DNA from: JACVRW01 sp963819635
GTDB lineage: Bacteria; Actinomycetota; Thermoleophilia; Solirubrobacterales; Thermoleophilaceae
Reading direction: 5' to 3'
Assembly: GCA_963819635.1 (NCBI GenBank)
Contig: CAWFWX010000011.1
Span: 434,001-498,000, forward strand
DNA length: 64,000 nt
Position numbers and translations under genes: made by a program. The notes under the pieces were generated by a model. The model was not told where the DNA came from and searched no databases. It worked only from the letters and a program-made list of their open reading frames with translations. Below, piece by piece: positions 1 through 8,158 of this stretch (within the stretch, counting starts at the first letter, position 1; the number at the start of each line of letters is the position of its first letter).

Positions 1-582
1 GACATCGACATGCGGCCCGAGCAGGCCGCCGCCGCCCAGCTCCGCGCGCGCGGGATCGAGGCGGCGAGCGTCGGCACGGTCGTCATGACCCACCTGCACC
101 CGGACCACGCGAGCGCGATCGTCGATTACCCCGAGGCGACCTTCCTCGTCTCGAGCGCCGAGTGGGAGGCGGCCTCACACGGCGGCCAGCGCGACGGCTA
201 CGCCAAACGCCAGTTCGACCACGGCTTCGACTACCGGCTGATCGACTTCGACTCGGAGGCCGCGAACTCGTTCTCCGGCTTCGCCCGCTCGTTCGACGTC
301 TTCGGCGACGGCAGCGTGCGCGTGGTCTTCACGCCCGGCCACACCCTCGGCCACATGTCGGTGGTGCTGCGCACCGAGAGCGGCGAGGTGCTCGTGGCCG
401 GCGACGCGATCTTCATGCACCGAACGCTGGAGGACGACCACCTGCCTCACCTGGTCGCGGACGAGCACCTGTTCCGACGCTCGCTGCGGGAGATCAGGCA
501 GTACCGCAAGGAGACGCCCGGCGCGGTGATCATCCCGGGCCATGACTGGGAGGCCTGGCAGAACCTTAAGCCGGCCTACTGA
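1..582 (+). CDS. MBL-fold metallo-hydrolase, 5' end cut off by the window
   Basis: The frame is open from the first base, so the true start lies to the left; the ATG at position 10 is probably internal. The visible 193 residues carry the metallo-beta-lactamase zinc signature THLHPDH (H31, H33, D35, H36 of the visible part), then a metal-ligand His in TPGHTLGH (H114), Asp in AGDAIF (D135) and His in IPGHDW (H181). This set fits the lactonase-like branch of the fold (AiiA/AttM-like acyl-homoserine lactonases and relatives), but substrate cannot be read from sequence. No signal peptide can be judged because the N-terminus is missing. The 3' end overlaps the convergent transglycosylase-like gene by 7 bases. 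Confidence 0.85.
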   Translation, partial: DIDMRPEQAAAAQLRARGIEAASVGTVVMTHLHPDHASAIVDYPEATFLVSSAEWEAASHGGQRDGYAKRQFDHGFDYRLIDFDSEAANSFSGFARSFDVFGDGSVRVVFTPGHTLGHMSVVLRTESGEVLVAGDAIFMHRTLEDDHLPHLVADEHLFRRSLREIRQYRKETPGAVIIPGHDWEAWQNLKPAY

Positions 583-1856
583 TCCGCGAGCAGGGTGCGG
601 CCCTCGCTCGAGGCTGTGATGTGGATGGTGCGCTGGTCGCGCGTCCAGGCGACCAGGTTCAGCGCCTGGAGGCGGTCGAGCATGAACTGGAAGGCCTCGG
701 CCTGGGCGCCGTTCGCGTAGCGGCGGCTGATGTCGAAGGCGAAGCCGGTCGCGTGGATGTCGTCGCCGGGGCGAACCGTTCGCGTGACCCTGAGCGGCGC
801 GCTCGTGCCCGAGATGTTGCGAACGCCGTCGCGGATGTACGCCAGGAGGGCGAACGCCTCGGGGCGAAGGGCTCCGCTCCCCGCGGGGCGCAGCTCGCCC
901 CGCTCCAGCGCGGCGTCGACGTCGTCCTGTGACCCGAACGTCTCGGTCTCGCCGGGCGGGTGGAGCACGAGCTCGCCCGAGTCGGACGCCGCCTGCAGCT
1001 CCGCGAGCCTCCCGAGCTTCGCCGGCTCGCCGCGGTAGAGACGCATCGCCTCGCGCGACGCGAGCACGCGCCAGTAGTAGGTCTTCGAGTCGTCGCCGAG
1101 ACCCGTCAGCAACCGGTACGCCCGCGGCTCACGGTCCGGCGATGCGTCGAAGTAGAGCTGCGCGTAGCTCGCACCGTCGTCGCCGTACGCGCCGAGCACC
1201 TGCTGGAGGTTGCCGATCCCCATGTGGTACGAGACGACCGCGAGGTCCTCTCGGCCGAACTCGTCCATCGCGAGCTCGAGGTAGCGGCCCGTCGCCGCGA
1301 GCGCCTTCTCGGGGTCGAAGCGCTCGTCGACGCGCGCCCGCTGAGCTCGGATCCGGTCGGCCTCGCGCGGCCCGCGCGCCCTCGCCAGCCGGCGCGTGAG
1401 CCGCTCGCTGCGAGCCACGTCCACGTGCAGCCCGAGAAGGTCGGTCCCGGTCTGGGCAAGGATCTGCGTGAGCCCGACGGCGCCCTCGAGGTCGTCGCTC
1501 GCCCGCGCGTCGGGTCGCCCCGCGCTCTCGAGCAGGACCATTCCCTCGATCAGGTCGGGATCGACGCCGGCCACCTCGGCCGCGTCCTCGACCTGCGGGC
1601 GCCACCGCTCCACCCGCCGCGCCGTGGCGACGATCCCGCCCGGGCTCTTCACGTAGACCACGTGGCTGTGGCCGGCCGCGGCGCGCGCCTCGAAGTCGTC
1701 CTCGCGGTCGGGCCGGTACGCCCAGGGGTCGTCGTCCAGGTTCACCGGGCTGTAGCTCGGCGGGTCGTCGCTTCGGAGCAGCTGGAACGCGGCCAGGCAG
1801 GCGGCCGCTATGGCGAGGAGCACCAGCCCGAGGGCGGCGCGGCGACGTGCGTACAC
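576..1856 (-). CDS. Membrane-anchored SLT transglycosylase-like protein with C-terminal M15-like domain
   Basis: The 426-residue protein has one N-terminal hydrophobic segment (about residues 8-28), so it is probably anchored with the rest outside the membrane. Residues about 90-230 look like a lytic transglycosylase (SLT) domain: a Glu in IEGMVLLESAG (E110) followed by GAVGLTQI (125-132), the usual catalytic Glu plus Gly-Leu-Gln-type signature. Near the C-terminus HATGFAFDIS matches the His/Asp zinc-ligand pattern of D-Ala-D-Ala carboxypeptidase-fold (M15/DUF5715-like) domains. Together they suggest a peptidoglycan-remodelling enzyme with two wall-cleaving modules, though the second may be inactive. 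It lies 13 bases downstream of the secreted hydrolase gene and is probably co-transcribed with it. Confidence 0.75.
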   Translation of the reverse strand: MYARRRAALGLVLLAIAAACLAAFQLLRSDDPPSYSPVNLDDDPWAYRPDREDDFEARAAAGHSHVVYVKSPGGIVATARRVERWRPQVEDAAEVAGVDPDLIEGMVLLESAGRPDARASDDLEGAVGLTQILAQTGTDLLGLHVDVARSERLTRRLARARGPREADRIRAQRARVDERFDPEKALAATGRYLELAMDEFGREDLAVVSYHMGIGNLQQVLGAYGDDGASYAQLYFDASPDREPRAYRLLTGLGDDSKTYYWRVLASREAMRLYRGEPAKLGRLAELQAASDSGELVLHPPGETETFGSQDDVDAALERGELRPAGSGALRPEAFALLAYIRDGVRNISGTSAPLRVTRTVRPGDDIHATGFAFDISRRYANGAQAEAFQFMLDRLQALNLVAWTRDQRTIHITASSEGRTLLADQ

Positions 1857-1869
1857 CCGGGTCAGGGTG

Positions 1870-3876
1870 TCAGGGCACGCACGGGGCGCCGTCGCAGACG
1901 TCGATCACGCTGCCGCCGGCGCGCAGGAACTCGGACTTCTGCCGGCGCGCGAGCGGACTGTTCCGCGGAGCGCTGTGCGGGTCCTGCCCCTCGCGCGGCG
2001 GCGTGTTCGTCGTCGGCGCCGCGGGGATGCCCGTGTCCCAGAGGACCATCGCGGAGCCGCCGAACGGGAACGCGGTGATGCGCGGGATGCCGAAGTACGG
2101 GTCCACGTCGGTGTGGCGGCCCGGGGCCAGCGCCGGCCAGCGCACCGAGGCGCCGACCGTGCGCGCCTCCACCTCGGCTGTCACGTTCGCGACCTGGTGG
2201 TCGCCGAACGCCACGTGCATCAGCACCTCGTGGGCCGGCGTCCCGGGCAGCGGGTCGGTCGTCATGTGGTGCGCGTAGCCGTTGGCCTCGCCGCGATCCC
2301 AGAGCAGCTGGATCAGCGAGAGAAGCAGCGGCCGCTCGAGCTCGTTCGGATAGGAGTCGTAGAGCCCGAGCGGCGTGTCGGCCCCCTCGATGTTGCCGTG
2401 GGCGTAAAGGTCGAAGTCGACGGAGCGGCGCAGCAGCGTCGAGTAGTTCATTCCGGGCACGCCGAGGACCGCGCGGTCGAAGTCGGGCGCCAGCGCGGTG
2501 AGCGCCCCGCCCATGATCCCGCCCTGCGAGTTGCCGTCGTAGAAGAGCCGCGACTGGTCGACGTCCACGTCACCCCAGTCGCGCTTCAGCATCCAGCGTC
2601 CGACGTACATGAAGTTCACGAAGCCCTGCTGTGCGCGGTCGGCGAGCGTCGGGAAGCGCGACAGGTCCTGGAGCAGCGCGAGCACGTTGGGCACGTCGAG
2701 CGTCGACATCCCGGTCCAGTCCGTCGCGCAGAAGACGAAGCCGTGCTCGTTCGCCATGGCGCGGACGTTCGCGCCGGCCACCTCGCCTCCGCTGCCGAGC
2801 AGGCCGTGGCCGTACAGCGACGGCCGCAGCGGGCCGGGCGGCGGGGTCTTCGGGATGACGCATACGACGTTCGCAGCGGTCGTGTTGCCCGGGATCCGCT
2901 GGGGCAGGCCGTCTGGGCCGATGTTGAACTCCGAGCCTGGTGGGCAGCCCGGGGCATTGAGGAAGCAGGGCACCCTGATGTTGCCGCTGATGCGGATCGA
3001 GTCGCCCAGGTCGCGGCGGCCGTCGGCCTCGGCCTCGTCGGGCAGCTCGTCCGGAATGTCGGGGTTCGGGATGAACTGCGGCTCGGCGCCGTCGGGAACG
3101 AGGTCGGAGAGGTTCGTGTCGCCCAGCTCGCTGAACGCCTGGTTGCGGATGCTGAGCGCGCGGCCGCTGAGCCCCTCGCGGCTAGCGACGGTGAAGTCCC
3201 ACGCGAGGTAGAGCTCCTTGCGCTTGATGCCTGCGCGCTTCAGCGTCTCGAAGACCTGCTCGAAGTGGGCGCGGCGGGCGTCGACGGCTGGATTTGCCTT
3301 GCGGTCGCGCAGAGCGCGGAATGCGGGCTGGGCATTGAGGATGCGGCCCTTTGCGTCGCGGAGATTCCGGAGGGCCACGATGTAGCGCTCGCCCTCCTCG
3401 AGGTTCTTCGCCGGGCGGACGATCAGCGTCACGTCGCGCGGGTCCGCGGGGTTGGCGTCGAGCTCGGACCAGATCAGCTGGCGCTCGAGCGTGCGGGCGT
3501 TGATGACGACGATCGGCTGCGCGGGGTCGAACGAGCGCTCGATGTCCGTGATCGGGACCGCGCCGGTGCGCCGGAACGCCTCCGGCGTGTCCAGCCCAGG
3601 CACCTTCGTCACGATCATGTTGCCCGGGCTGAAGCCGTCGCTCCAGTTGTAGGGCGCGGAGCTGACCGGCTTGCCGAGCCGGTTGCGCGGCATCCAGTCG
3701 TCGCGGAGGGCGAGCCGCTTGCCGGTCGGGCTGGTGGCATCCGCGCGAGTGAAGTGGTCGTTGGGCCACGGATACAGACACGCGGCCGGATCGAGCGGAT
3801 CGCACGCGAACGCCGCGCCCACCGGCACCAACAGGAAGGCGGCAACCACCGCCGCGATGAGCACCCCTGCCCTCAC
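1870..3876 (-). CDS. Secreted alpha/beta-hydrolase (lipase/esterase-like), 668 aa
   Basis: A clear signal peptide (hydrophobic residues about 5-23, ending in a small-residue AFA site before a Cys) indicates export; the Cys right after the cleavage region could also make it a lipoprotein. The middle and C-terminal parts form an alpha/beta-hydrolase: an oxyanion-like segment in SLYGHGLLGSGGE and a nucleophile elbow GNSQGG with Ser450. The long N-terminal half resembles the N-terminal domain of bacterial virulence-factor-type lipases, which is a family-level guess. Substrate is unknown; an ester or lipid is likely. It is the first gene after hairpin element A and is followed closely by the transglycosylase-like gene. 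Confidence 0.7.
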   Translation of the reverse strand: MRAGVLIAAVVAAFLLVPVGAAFACDPLDPAACLYPWPNDHFTRADATSPTGKRLALRDDWMPRNRLGKPVSSAPYNWSDGFSPGNMIVTKVPGLDTPEAFRRTGAVPITDIERSFDPAQPIVVINARTLERQLIWSELDANPADPRDVTLIVRPAKNLEEGERYIVALRNLRDAKGRILNAQPAFRALRDRKANPAVDARRAHFEQVFETLKRAGIKRKELYLAWDFTVASREGLSGRALSIRNQAFSELGDTNLSDLVPDGAEPQFIPNPDIPDELPDEAEADGRRDLGDSIRISGNIRVPCFLNAPGCPPGSEFNIGPDGLPQRIPGNTTAANVVCVIPKTPPPGPLRPSLYGHGLLGSGGEVAGANVRAMANEHGFVFCATDWTGMSTLDVPNVLALLQDLSRFPTLADRAQQGFVNFMYVGRWMLKRDWGDVDVDQSRLFYDGNSQGGIMGGALTALAPDFDRAVLGVPGMNYSTLLRRSVDFDLYAHGNIEGADTPLGLYDSYPNELERPLLLSLIQLLWDRGEANGYAHHMTTDPLPGTPAHEVLMHVAFGDHQVANVTAEVEARTVGASVRWPALAPGRHTDVDPYFGIPRITAFPFGGSAMVLWDTGIPAAPTTNTPPREGQDPHSAPRNSPLARRQKSEFLRAGGSVIDVCDGAPCVP

Positions 3877-3965
3877 GGCCGCGAAGTGTTACCAGCGCGC
3901 TACACGAGAGGCGCCGGTTGACGAACTACAGCGGTGAAGGAGGCGATTCCGGCCGAAGCTTCCGA

Positions 3966-4034
3966 GGCTGTCCTGCTTAGAGGCCCATATAGGGCCCTTA
4001 GGCAGGACAGCCCCTACCCCTCAATGCTGTCGTT
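3966..4034. repeat. Hairpin-plus-motif element, copy A
   Basis: Positions 3966-4012 form a near-perfect 21-position stem (arms 3966-3986 and 3992-4012, one A.C mismatch and two G.U pairs when read on the plus strand) closed by the loop ATATA. It is followed at 4016-4034 by ACCCCTCAATGCTGTCGTT. The same arrangement recurs near 43.9 and 60.6 kb with unrelated stem sequence. The motif contains the stop codon of plsC (4021-4023), so the element begins inside the 3' end of that minus-strand gene and extends toward the next. It may be a REP-like palindrome, a 3'-UTR RNA or a terminator. Confidence 0.7.
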
Positions 4035-4806
4035 CGTGAACGCTCGACGCCGGCGGAGACAGCGCCGCCGCTGCGCGCCGGCGCGCCTCGCGCGCCGCCT
4101 TCACCGCGCTCTTCCGGCCCTCGCCCACCAGCTTCGAGTGCATCTCGCGCACTCGCTCGAACACGATCTCGGAGGCCGCCTGGGACTGTTCCTTGGTCGG
4201 CTCGGCGACCTGCTCGAACTGGACCGGCTCGCCGAACTGGATGGTCACCTTCGGGAACTGGAGGCGCTTCCAGTTGCGTGCGCGCTCGGTGCCCGCGATC
4301 GCGGTCGGCACCACCGGCGCGCCCGACTCGAGCGCAAGCTTGCCGATCCCGTGGCGCGGCTTCCCGAGCTCGCCCGTTCGCGAGCGGCCGGCCTCCGCGT
4401 ACATGACGATCATGTCGCCGCGGCCGAGGATCGTGTGCGCCGTCTTGAACGCCTCCTCGTCGTGGTGGCCGCGTCTCACCGGGAACACGCCCCCGTTGTG
4501 GTACACGACCTGGAGCGGCGGCTTGAACAGCTGCGACTTCGCCATGAACTGGACCTTCCGGCGCAGGTAGACCGCGACGAAGAAGTGATCCAGGAAGGAG
4601 AAATGGTTCGGCGCGATGATCACCGGCCCCTCCGGCGGGATGTTGCTGGAGTCGATGCAGCGGGCCCTGTAGATCAGGAGCAGATAGGGCGTGAGCACCA
4701 GGCGGACGAGCTCGTACATCCAGTTCGGCCGCTTGCTGCGCTGGCGATCGTGGAACCTCTGGAAGTACTCCGCCGGGCGCGGATCCTTGTAGACCTGCGG
4801 CTTCAC
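4021..4806 (-). CDS. plsC: 1-acyl-sn-glycerol-3-phosphate acyltransferase family protein
   Basis: This 261-residue protein has the acyltransferase block I NHFSFLD (H68-x4-D73) and a block III variant AEAGRSRTG (137-145, with Ala-Glu-Ala-Gly in place of the common Glu-Gly-Thr), then VVPTAIAGT as block IV. PlsC enzymes transfer an acyl chain from acyl-ACP or acyl-CoA to lysophosphatidic acid at the inner membrane face to make phosphatidic acid. A hydrophobic stretch near residues 34-48 fits membrane association. It starts 10 bases after glycerol kinase, which makes glycerol-3-phosphate, so the pair looks like a glycerolipid operon. Its last codons and stop are part of repeat element A. Confidence 0.85.
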   Translation of the reverse strand: MKPQVYKDPRPAEYFQRFHDRQRSKRPNWMYELVRLVLTPYLLLIYRARCIDSSNIPPEGPVIIAPNHFSFLDHFFVAVYLRRKVQFMAKSQLFKPPLQVVYHNGGVFPVRRGHHDEEAFKTAHTILGRGDMIVMYAEAGRSRTGELGKPRHGIGKLALESGAPVVPTAIAGTERARNWKRLQFPKVTIQFGEPVQFEQVAEPTKEQSQAASEIVFERVREMHSKLVGEGRKSAVKAAREARRRAAAALSPPASSVHERQH

Positions 4807-4816
4807 CTGCGCTTTC

Positions 4817-6277
4817 CTACCCGGAGCGATCCGCTTCGTTACTCCGCGCCCGCTGAAGCGCGCGCCGCCACCCGGCGATGAGCTCGTCGCGGGCCCCGTC
4901 CGACATCGACGGCTCGTAGCGCGCCGCCTGCCGCCACATCGTGCTCACGTCGTCCTCGCTCCAGGTCCCGGTGGCCACTCCGGCCAGATAGGCCGCGCCG
5001 AGCGCGGTCGTCTCGGACACCTCGGGCACCACCACCGGCACGCCGAGCACGTCCGCTTGGAACTTCATGAGCCAGCCGTTTACGACCGCGCCGCCGTCCG
5101 CCTTCAGCTCCTCGAGGACCACGCCCGACGCCTCCTCCATCGCCCGCACCGCGTCGACCGTCTGGTAGGCCATCGCCTCGAGCGCAGCCCGGGCGAGGTG
5201 AGCCCGGCCGGCGCCGCGCGTCAGGCCGGTGATCGTGCCGCGCGCGTAGGGATCCCAGTGCGGCGAGCCGAGCCCCGTGAAGGCAGGCACGAGGTAGACG
5301 CCGTCGTTCGAGTCGAGCGAGCGCGCGAGCTCCTCGGTCTCGTCAGCGGTCCGGATGATCCCGAGCTGGTCGCGGAGCCACTGCACGGCGGCGCCGGTGA
5401 CGAAGATGGCCGCCTCGAGCGCGTAGTCGACACGGTCGCCCACTCCCCACGCGATCGTCGTCAGGAGCCCCTCGGCCGGCTCCGGCATGTCCTGGCCGGC
5501 GTTCTGGAGGACGAAGCTCCCGGTGCCGTAGGTGTTCTTGCCGAGGCCGGGCTCGTAACAGGCCTGGCCGTAGAGCGCCGCCTGCTGGTCGCCCGCGATG
5601 CCGGCCACCGGCACCGAGCCGCCGAACTCGGACGTCTCGCCGTACACGTGTGCGCTCGGTCTCGGCTCGGGCAGCGAGGCCGGGTCCACGCCGAGCAGGT
5701 CGCACAGCTCCGGCTCCCAGCGGCGCTCGCGAATGTCGAACAGGAGCGTGCGCGACGCGTTCGAGAAGTCGGTGGCGTGCTCGCCGGTCAGCTTGAAGAC
5801 GAGCCAGGAGTCGATCGTCCCGAACGCGGCGTCGCGCGGCACGCCGCCCTCGCGGATCAGCCACTCGATCTTCGTGCCCGAGAAGTAGGGATCGAGGACC
5901 AGCCCGGTGCGCTCGCGGACGAGCTGCTCGTGGCCGGCCTCGCGCAGCTCGTCGCAGCGGCGCGCGGTCCGGCGGTCCTGCCAGACGATCGCGCGGTGGA
6001 GCGGCTCGCCGCTGTCCCGGTCCCACGCCACGACCGTCTCGCGCTGGTTCGTGATGCCGATGCCGGCGAGGTCGGCGCCCTTCGCGCCGGCCGAGTCGAG
6101 CGCCTCGGCGGCGACCGCCCGCGTCACATCCCAGATCTCGGCGGCGTCGTGCTCGACCCATCCCGGCCGCGGGAAGTGCTGCCGGAACTCGCGATACGCC
6201 CGCCCAGCCGGGCGGCCGCGCTCGTCGAAGACGATGCAGGTTGTGCCCGTGGTCCCCTGGTCGATGGCGAGGATCAA
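4817..6277 (-). CDS. glpK: Glycerol kinase
   Basis: The 486-residue protein is a full-length FGGY-family kinase that phosphorylates glycerol to sn-glycerol-3-phosphate with ATP. The N-terminal phosphate-binding segment AIDQGTTGTT (residues 4-13), the RAIVWQDRRTARRCDEL block and the GLGSPHWDPYARG block are all typical of GlpK rather than xylulokinase. The start is TTG at 6275-6277, chosen because the protein begins at the expected distance from the DQGTT motif; no strong ribosome site is visible. It is followed by plsC after 10 bases, linking glycerol use to phospholipid synthesis. No glycerol facilitator or glycerol-3-phosphate dehydrogenase is visible nearby. Confidence 0.93.
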   Translation of the reverse strand: MILAIDQGTTGTTCIVFDERGRPAGRAYREFRQHFPRPGWVEHDAAEIWDVTRAVAAEALDSAGAKGADLAGIGITNQRETVVAWDRDSGEPLHRAIVWQDRRTARRCDELREAGHEQLVRERTGLVLDPYFSGTKIEWLIREGGVPRDAAFGTIDSWLVFKLTGEHATDFSNASRTLLFDIRERRWEPELCDLLGVDPASLPEPRPSAHVYGETSEFGGSVPVAGIAGDQQAALYGQACYEPGLGKNTYGTGSFVLQNAGQDMPEPAEGLLTTIAWGVGDRVDYALEAAIFVTGAAVQWLRDQLGIIRTADETEELARSLDSNDGVYLVPAFTGLGSPHWDPYARGTITGLTRGAGRAHLARAALEAMAYQTVDAVRAMEEASGVVLEELKADGGAVVNGWLMKFQADVLGVPVVVPEVSETTALGAAYLAGVATGTWSEDDVSTMWRQAARYEPSMSDGARDELIAGWRRALQRARSNEADRSG

Positions 6278-6390
6278 GAGGGCGGCAGCCTATCCCGCAG
6301 GTATCTTCCCGCGAGTCGTGCGCGAGGTCGCGGGCGGTGCCCGCGACGGAGCGATGTCATCGGAAGCGAAGTGAATTGGAGGGCGCTCCC

Positions 6391-6603
6391 TTGCCCGACG
6401 TCCAAGCGCACATCACAGGGACCGTGTGGAAGATCGAATGTGAGATCGGCCAGCAGGTCGCGGAGGGCGACACGCTCCTCATCCTCGAGTCCATGAAGAT
6501 GGAGATGCCGGTCGAGGCGGAGGACGGCGGCACGGTGAAGGAGATCGTCTGCGAGGAAGGGCAATCGGTCTCCGAGGGCGACACCCTCGTCGTCCTGGAG
6601 TGA
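6391..6603 (+). CDS. Stand-alone biotinyl/lipoyl attachment-domain protein
   Basis: This 70-residue protein is essentially one biotinyl domain: the acceptor motif ESMKMEMP places the modifiable lysine at K36, and a symmetric half-repeat (GQQVAEGDTL / GQSVSEGDTL) brackets it, as in biotin carboxyl carrier domains. A TTG start at 6391 is preferred because GGAGGG lies 7 bases upstream and the protein then begins right at the domain; longer upstream frames have no such site. The stop overlaps the GTG start of the crotonase gene by 4 bases (GTGA), so the two are translationally coupled. No carboxylase or transferase subunit is nearby, so its partner must be encoded elsewhere. Confidence 0.85.
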   Translation: MPDVQAHITGTVWKIECEIGQQVAEGDTLLILESMKMEMPVEAEDGGTVKEIVCEEGQSVSEGDTLVVLE

Positions 6604-7376
6604 CCGACAAGCTCCAGCTCGACGAGCCGGCCGAGGGAGTCGCGCGGCTGACGATCTCCAACCCCGAGCGGCGCGGCGCGCTCGACCACGAGATCCTCGA
6701 CGCGCTCGCCGGGCACGCGCGCACGCTCGACGCCCGCTGTCTCGTCATCCGCGGCTCGGGCGAGGTCTTCTCCGCCGGCTACGACATCGGCAACCTGTCC
6801 GAGCAGCAGTTCGAGGAGAGCGCCGAGAAGCTGGTGGCTCACCCGTTCCACGACGCGCTCGCGGCACTCGAGGCCTACCGCTATCCGGTCGTGGCGGAGA
6901 TCAACGGTCACGCGATCGGCGGCGGCCTGGAGCTGGCGCTGACGGCCGACCTCCGCGTGGCCGCGCGCGGGGTGAAGATGGGGATGCCGCCGGCGAAGCT
7001 GGGGCTGATCTACTCGCACACCGGGCTGGCGAAGTTCATCGACGTGTGCGGTCCGGCGAACACCGCCGAGCTCTTCTTCGTGGGCCGGAACGTCGAGGCC
7101 GATCGCGCTCGCGAGATGGGGCTCGTCAACGAGGTCGTGGAGCCCGGCGCACTCGCTTCCCGGGTGCTCGATCTGGCCGCGGAGATCGCCTCGAACGCTC
7201 CGCTCTCGCTTGCCGGCAACAAGCAGATGATCCGCGAGCTCAGGCGGCTGCGCCTCCCGTCCGAGCTCGAGCAGAAGCTCGTCGAGCTGCGCGAATCCTG
7301 CTTCGCCTCCGAGGACTTCCGCGAGGGCGTGAAGGCGTTCTCGGAAAAGCGAAAGCCGCTCTGGCGCGGCCGCTAG
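6600..7376 (+). CDS. Enoyl-CoA hydratase/isomerase (crotonase) family protein
   Basis: The 258-residue protein has the crotonase CoA/oxyanion segment SAGYDIGNL and the block AIGGGLELALTADLR, which supplies the first of the two glutamates of true hydratases. The position of the second glutamate, normally Pro-Glu in the following loop, reads MPPAKLG, so Ala replaces it. Loss of that acid suggests an isomerase, decarboxylase or other crotonase chemistry rather than simple enoyl-CoA hydration; this is inference. It starts with GTG overlapping the biotinyl-protein stop, which hints that both act on the same acyl-CoA. Its TAG stop shares CTAG with the convergent methyltransferase. Confidence 0.85.
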   Translation: MTDKLQLDEPAEGVARLTISNPERRGALDHEILDALAGHARTLDARCLVIRGSGEVFSAGYDIGNLSEQQFEESAEKLVAHPFHDALAALEAYRYPVVAEINGHAIGGGLELALTADLRVAARGVKMGMPPAKLGLIYSHTGLAKFIDVCGPANTAELFFVGRNVEADRAREMGLVNEVVEPGALASRVLDLAAEIASNAPLSLAGNKQMIRELRRLRLPSELEQKLVELRESCFASEDFREGVKAFSEKRKPLWRGR

Positions 7377-8158
7377 CCGGGCCGGACGGCCGTGAAGCAG
7401 ACCTGGGTGACGGCGCAGTAGAAGGCGCCCCGCTCACCGAGCTCGCGCTGCTCGGCCTCCCACGCGGCCGCTCCCTCCGGGCCGATGTCCTCGCTCTCGG
7501 CCACGAAGTTCCGGAGCACGGGGATCAGGGCGGCGCCGTAGCTGTCCGGGTCGAGCCCGGCTGTGGCGAACGCGTGGGCCTCCGCGCGCACGTCCCCGAA
7601 GCCGGCCTCGCGCAGCCGCGGCGCCAGCGTGCGCGGCAGCGACGGGTGCGCAAGGTGTGTGTCCCAGGCCCTCAGCACGCGCACCATCCGCTCGGGATCG
7701 TCGGAGTGCCAGGACAGCGTCGCCCAGTCGACGTCCCAGACCACCAGGCGCCCGCCGGGGCGCAGGACGCGGTGCAGCTCTCGGAGCGCACGGGCCGTGT
7801 CCGCGACGTACTCGAGCACCTGAATCGAGAGCGCGGCGTCGAAGGCGCCGTCCTCGACCGGTAGGGACGTGGCGTCGCCCTGCCTGAAGTCGGTGCCCCC
7901 CTTGCCCTTGGAACGCCTCGCCGCCACATCCAGCATCGCCGTGCTCGCATCTACGCCCACCACCGAGCCGTCACGGCCCACGTCTTCCAGCAGCTCCGAG
8001 ACGTAGAAGCCGGGTCCGCAGCCAACGTCGAGGATGCGCTCGCCCGGCGCGGGCGCGAGCGCCTCTCGAACGAGGCGGCGTCGGCGCATCACGTCTCGCG
8101 TGGCGTAGAGCCTCTCGAGCTGCTCCACCATCCTCTCGTCGAAGGCGAGCTGCGCCAT
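7373..8158 (-). CDS. Class I SAM-dependent methyltransferase
   Basis: The 261-residue protein has the SAM-binding motif I ILDVGCGPGFY (about residues 41-51), the acidic motif II VVGVDAS and a post-I block AALSIQVLEYVAD, all of the UbiE/Methyltransf_11 type. The middle carries LHRVLRPGGRLVVWDVDW, the usual motif III. The substrate is not evident. Its start codon at 8156-8158 interlocks with the start of the divergent rRNA methyltransferase-like gene inside CATG, which leaves no room for separate promoters unless one start is wrong. Its stop overlaps the crotonase stop in CTAG. Confidence 0.85.
   Translation of the reverse strand: MAQLAFDERMVEQLERLYATRDVMRRRRLVREALAPAPGERILDVGCGPGFYVSELLEDVGRDGSVVGVDASTAMLDVAARRSKGKGGTDFRQGDATSLPVEDGAFDAALSIQVLEYVADTARALRELHRVLRPGGRLVVWDVDWATLSWHSDDPERMVRVLRAWDTHLAHPSLPRTLAPRLREAGFGDVRAEAHAFATAGLDPDSYGAALIPVLRNFVAESEDIGPEGAAAWEAEQRELGERGAFYCAVTQVCFTAVRPG

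Noticed and set aside
960..4881. Long plus-strand open frames opposite the transglycosylase, hydrolase and PlsC genes
   Set aside because: They are antisense shadows caused by high GC; they lack domains and their composition (Arg/Ala-rich) is typical of such frames.
5296..5316. A match to the CCGTCGTTCG part of the repeat tag within glpK
   Set aside because: It lies in a conserved coding block (NDGVYLV) without any hairpin, so chance similarity is the simpler reading.
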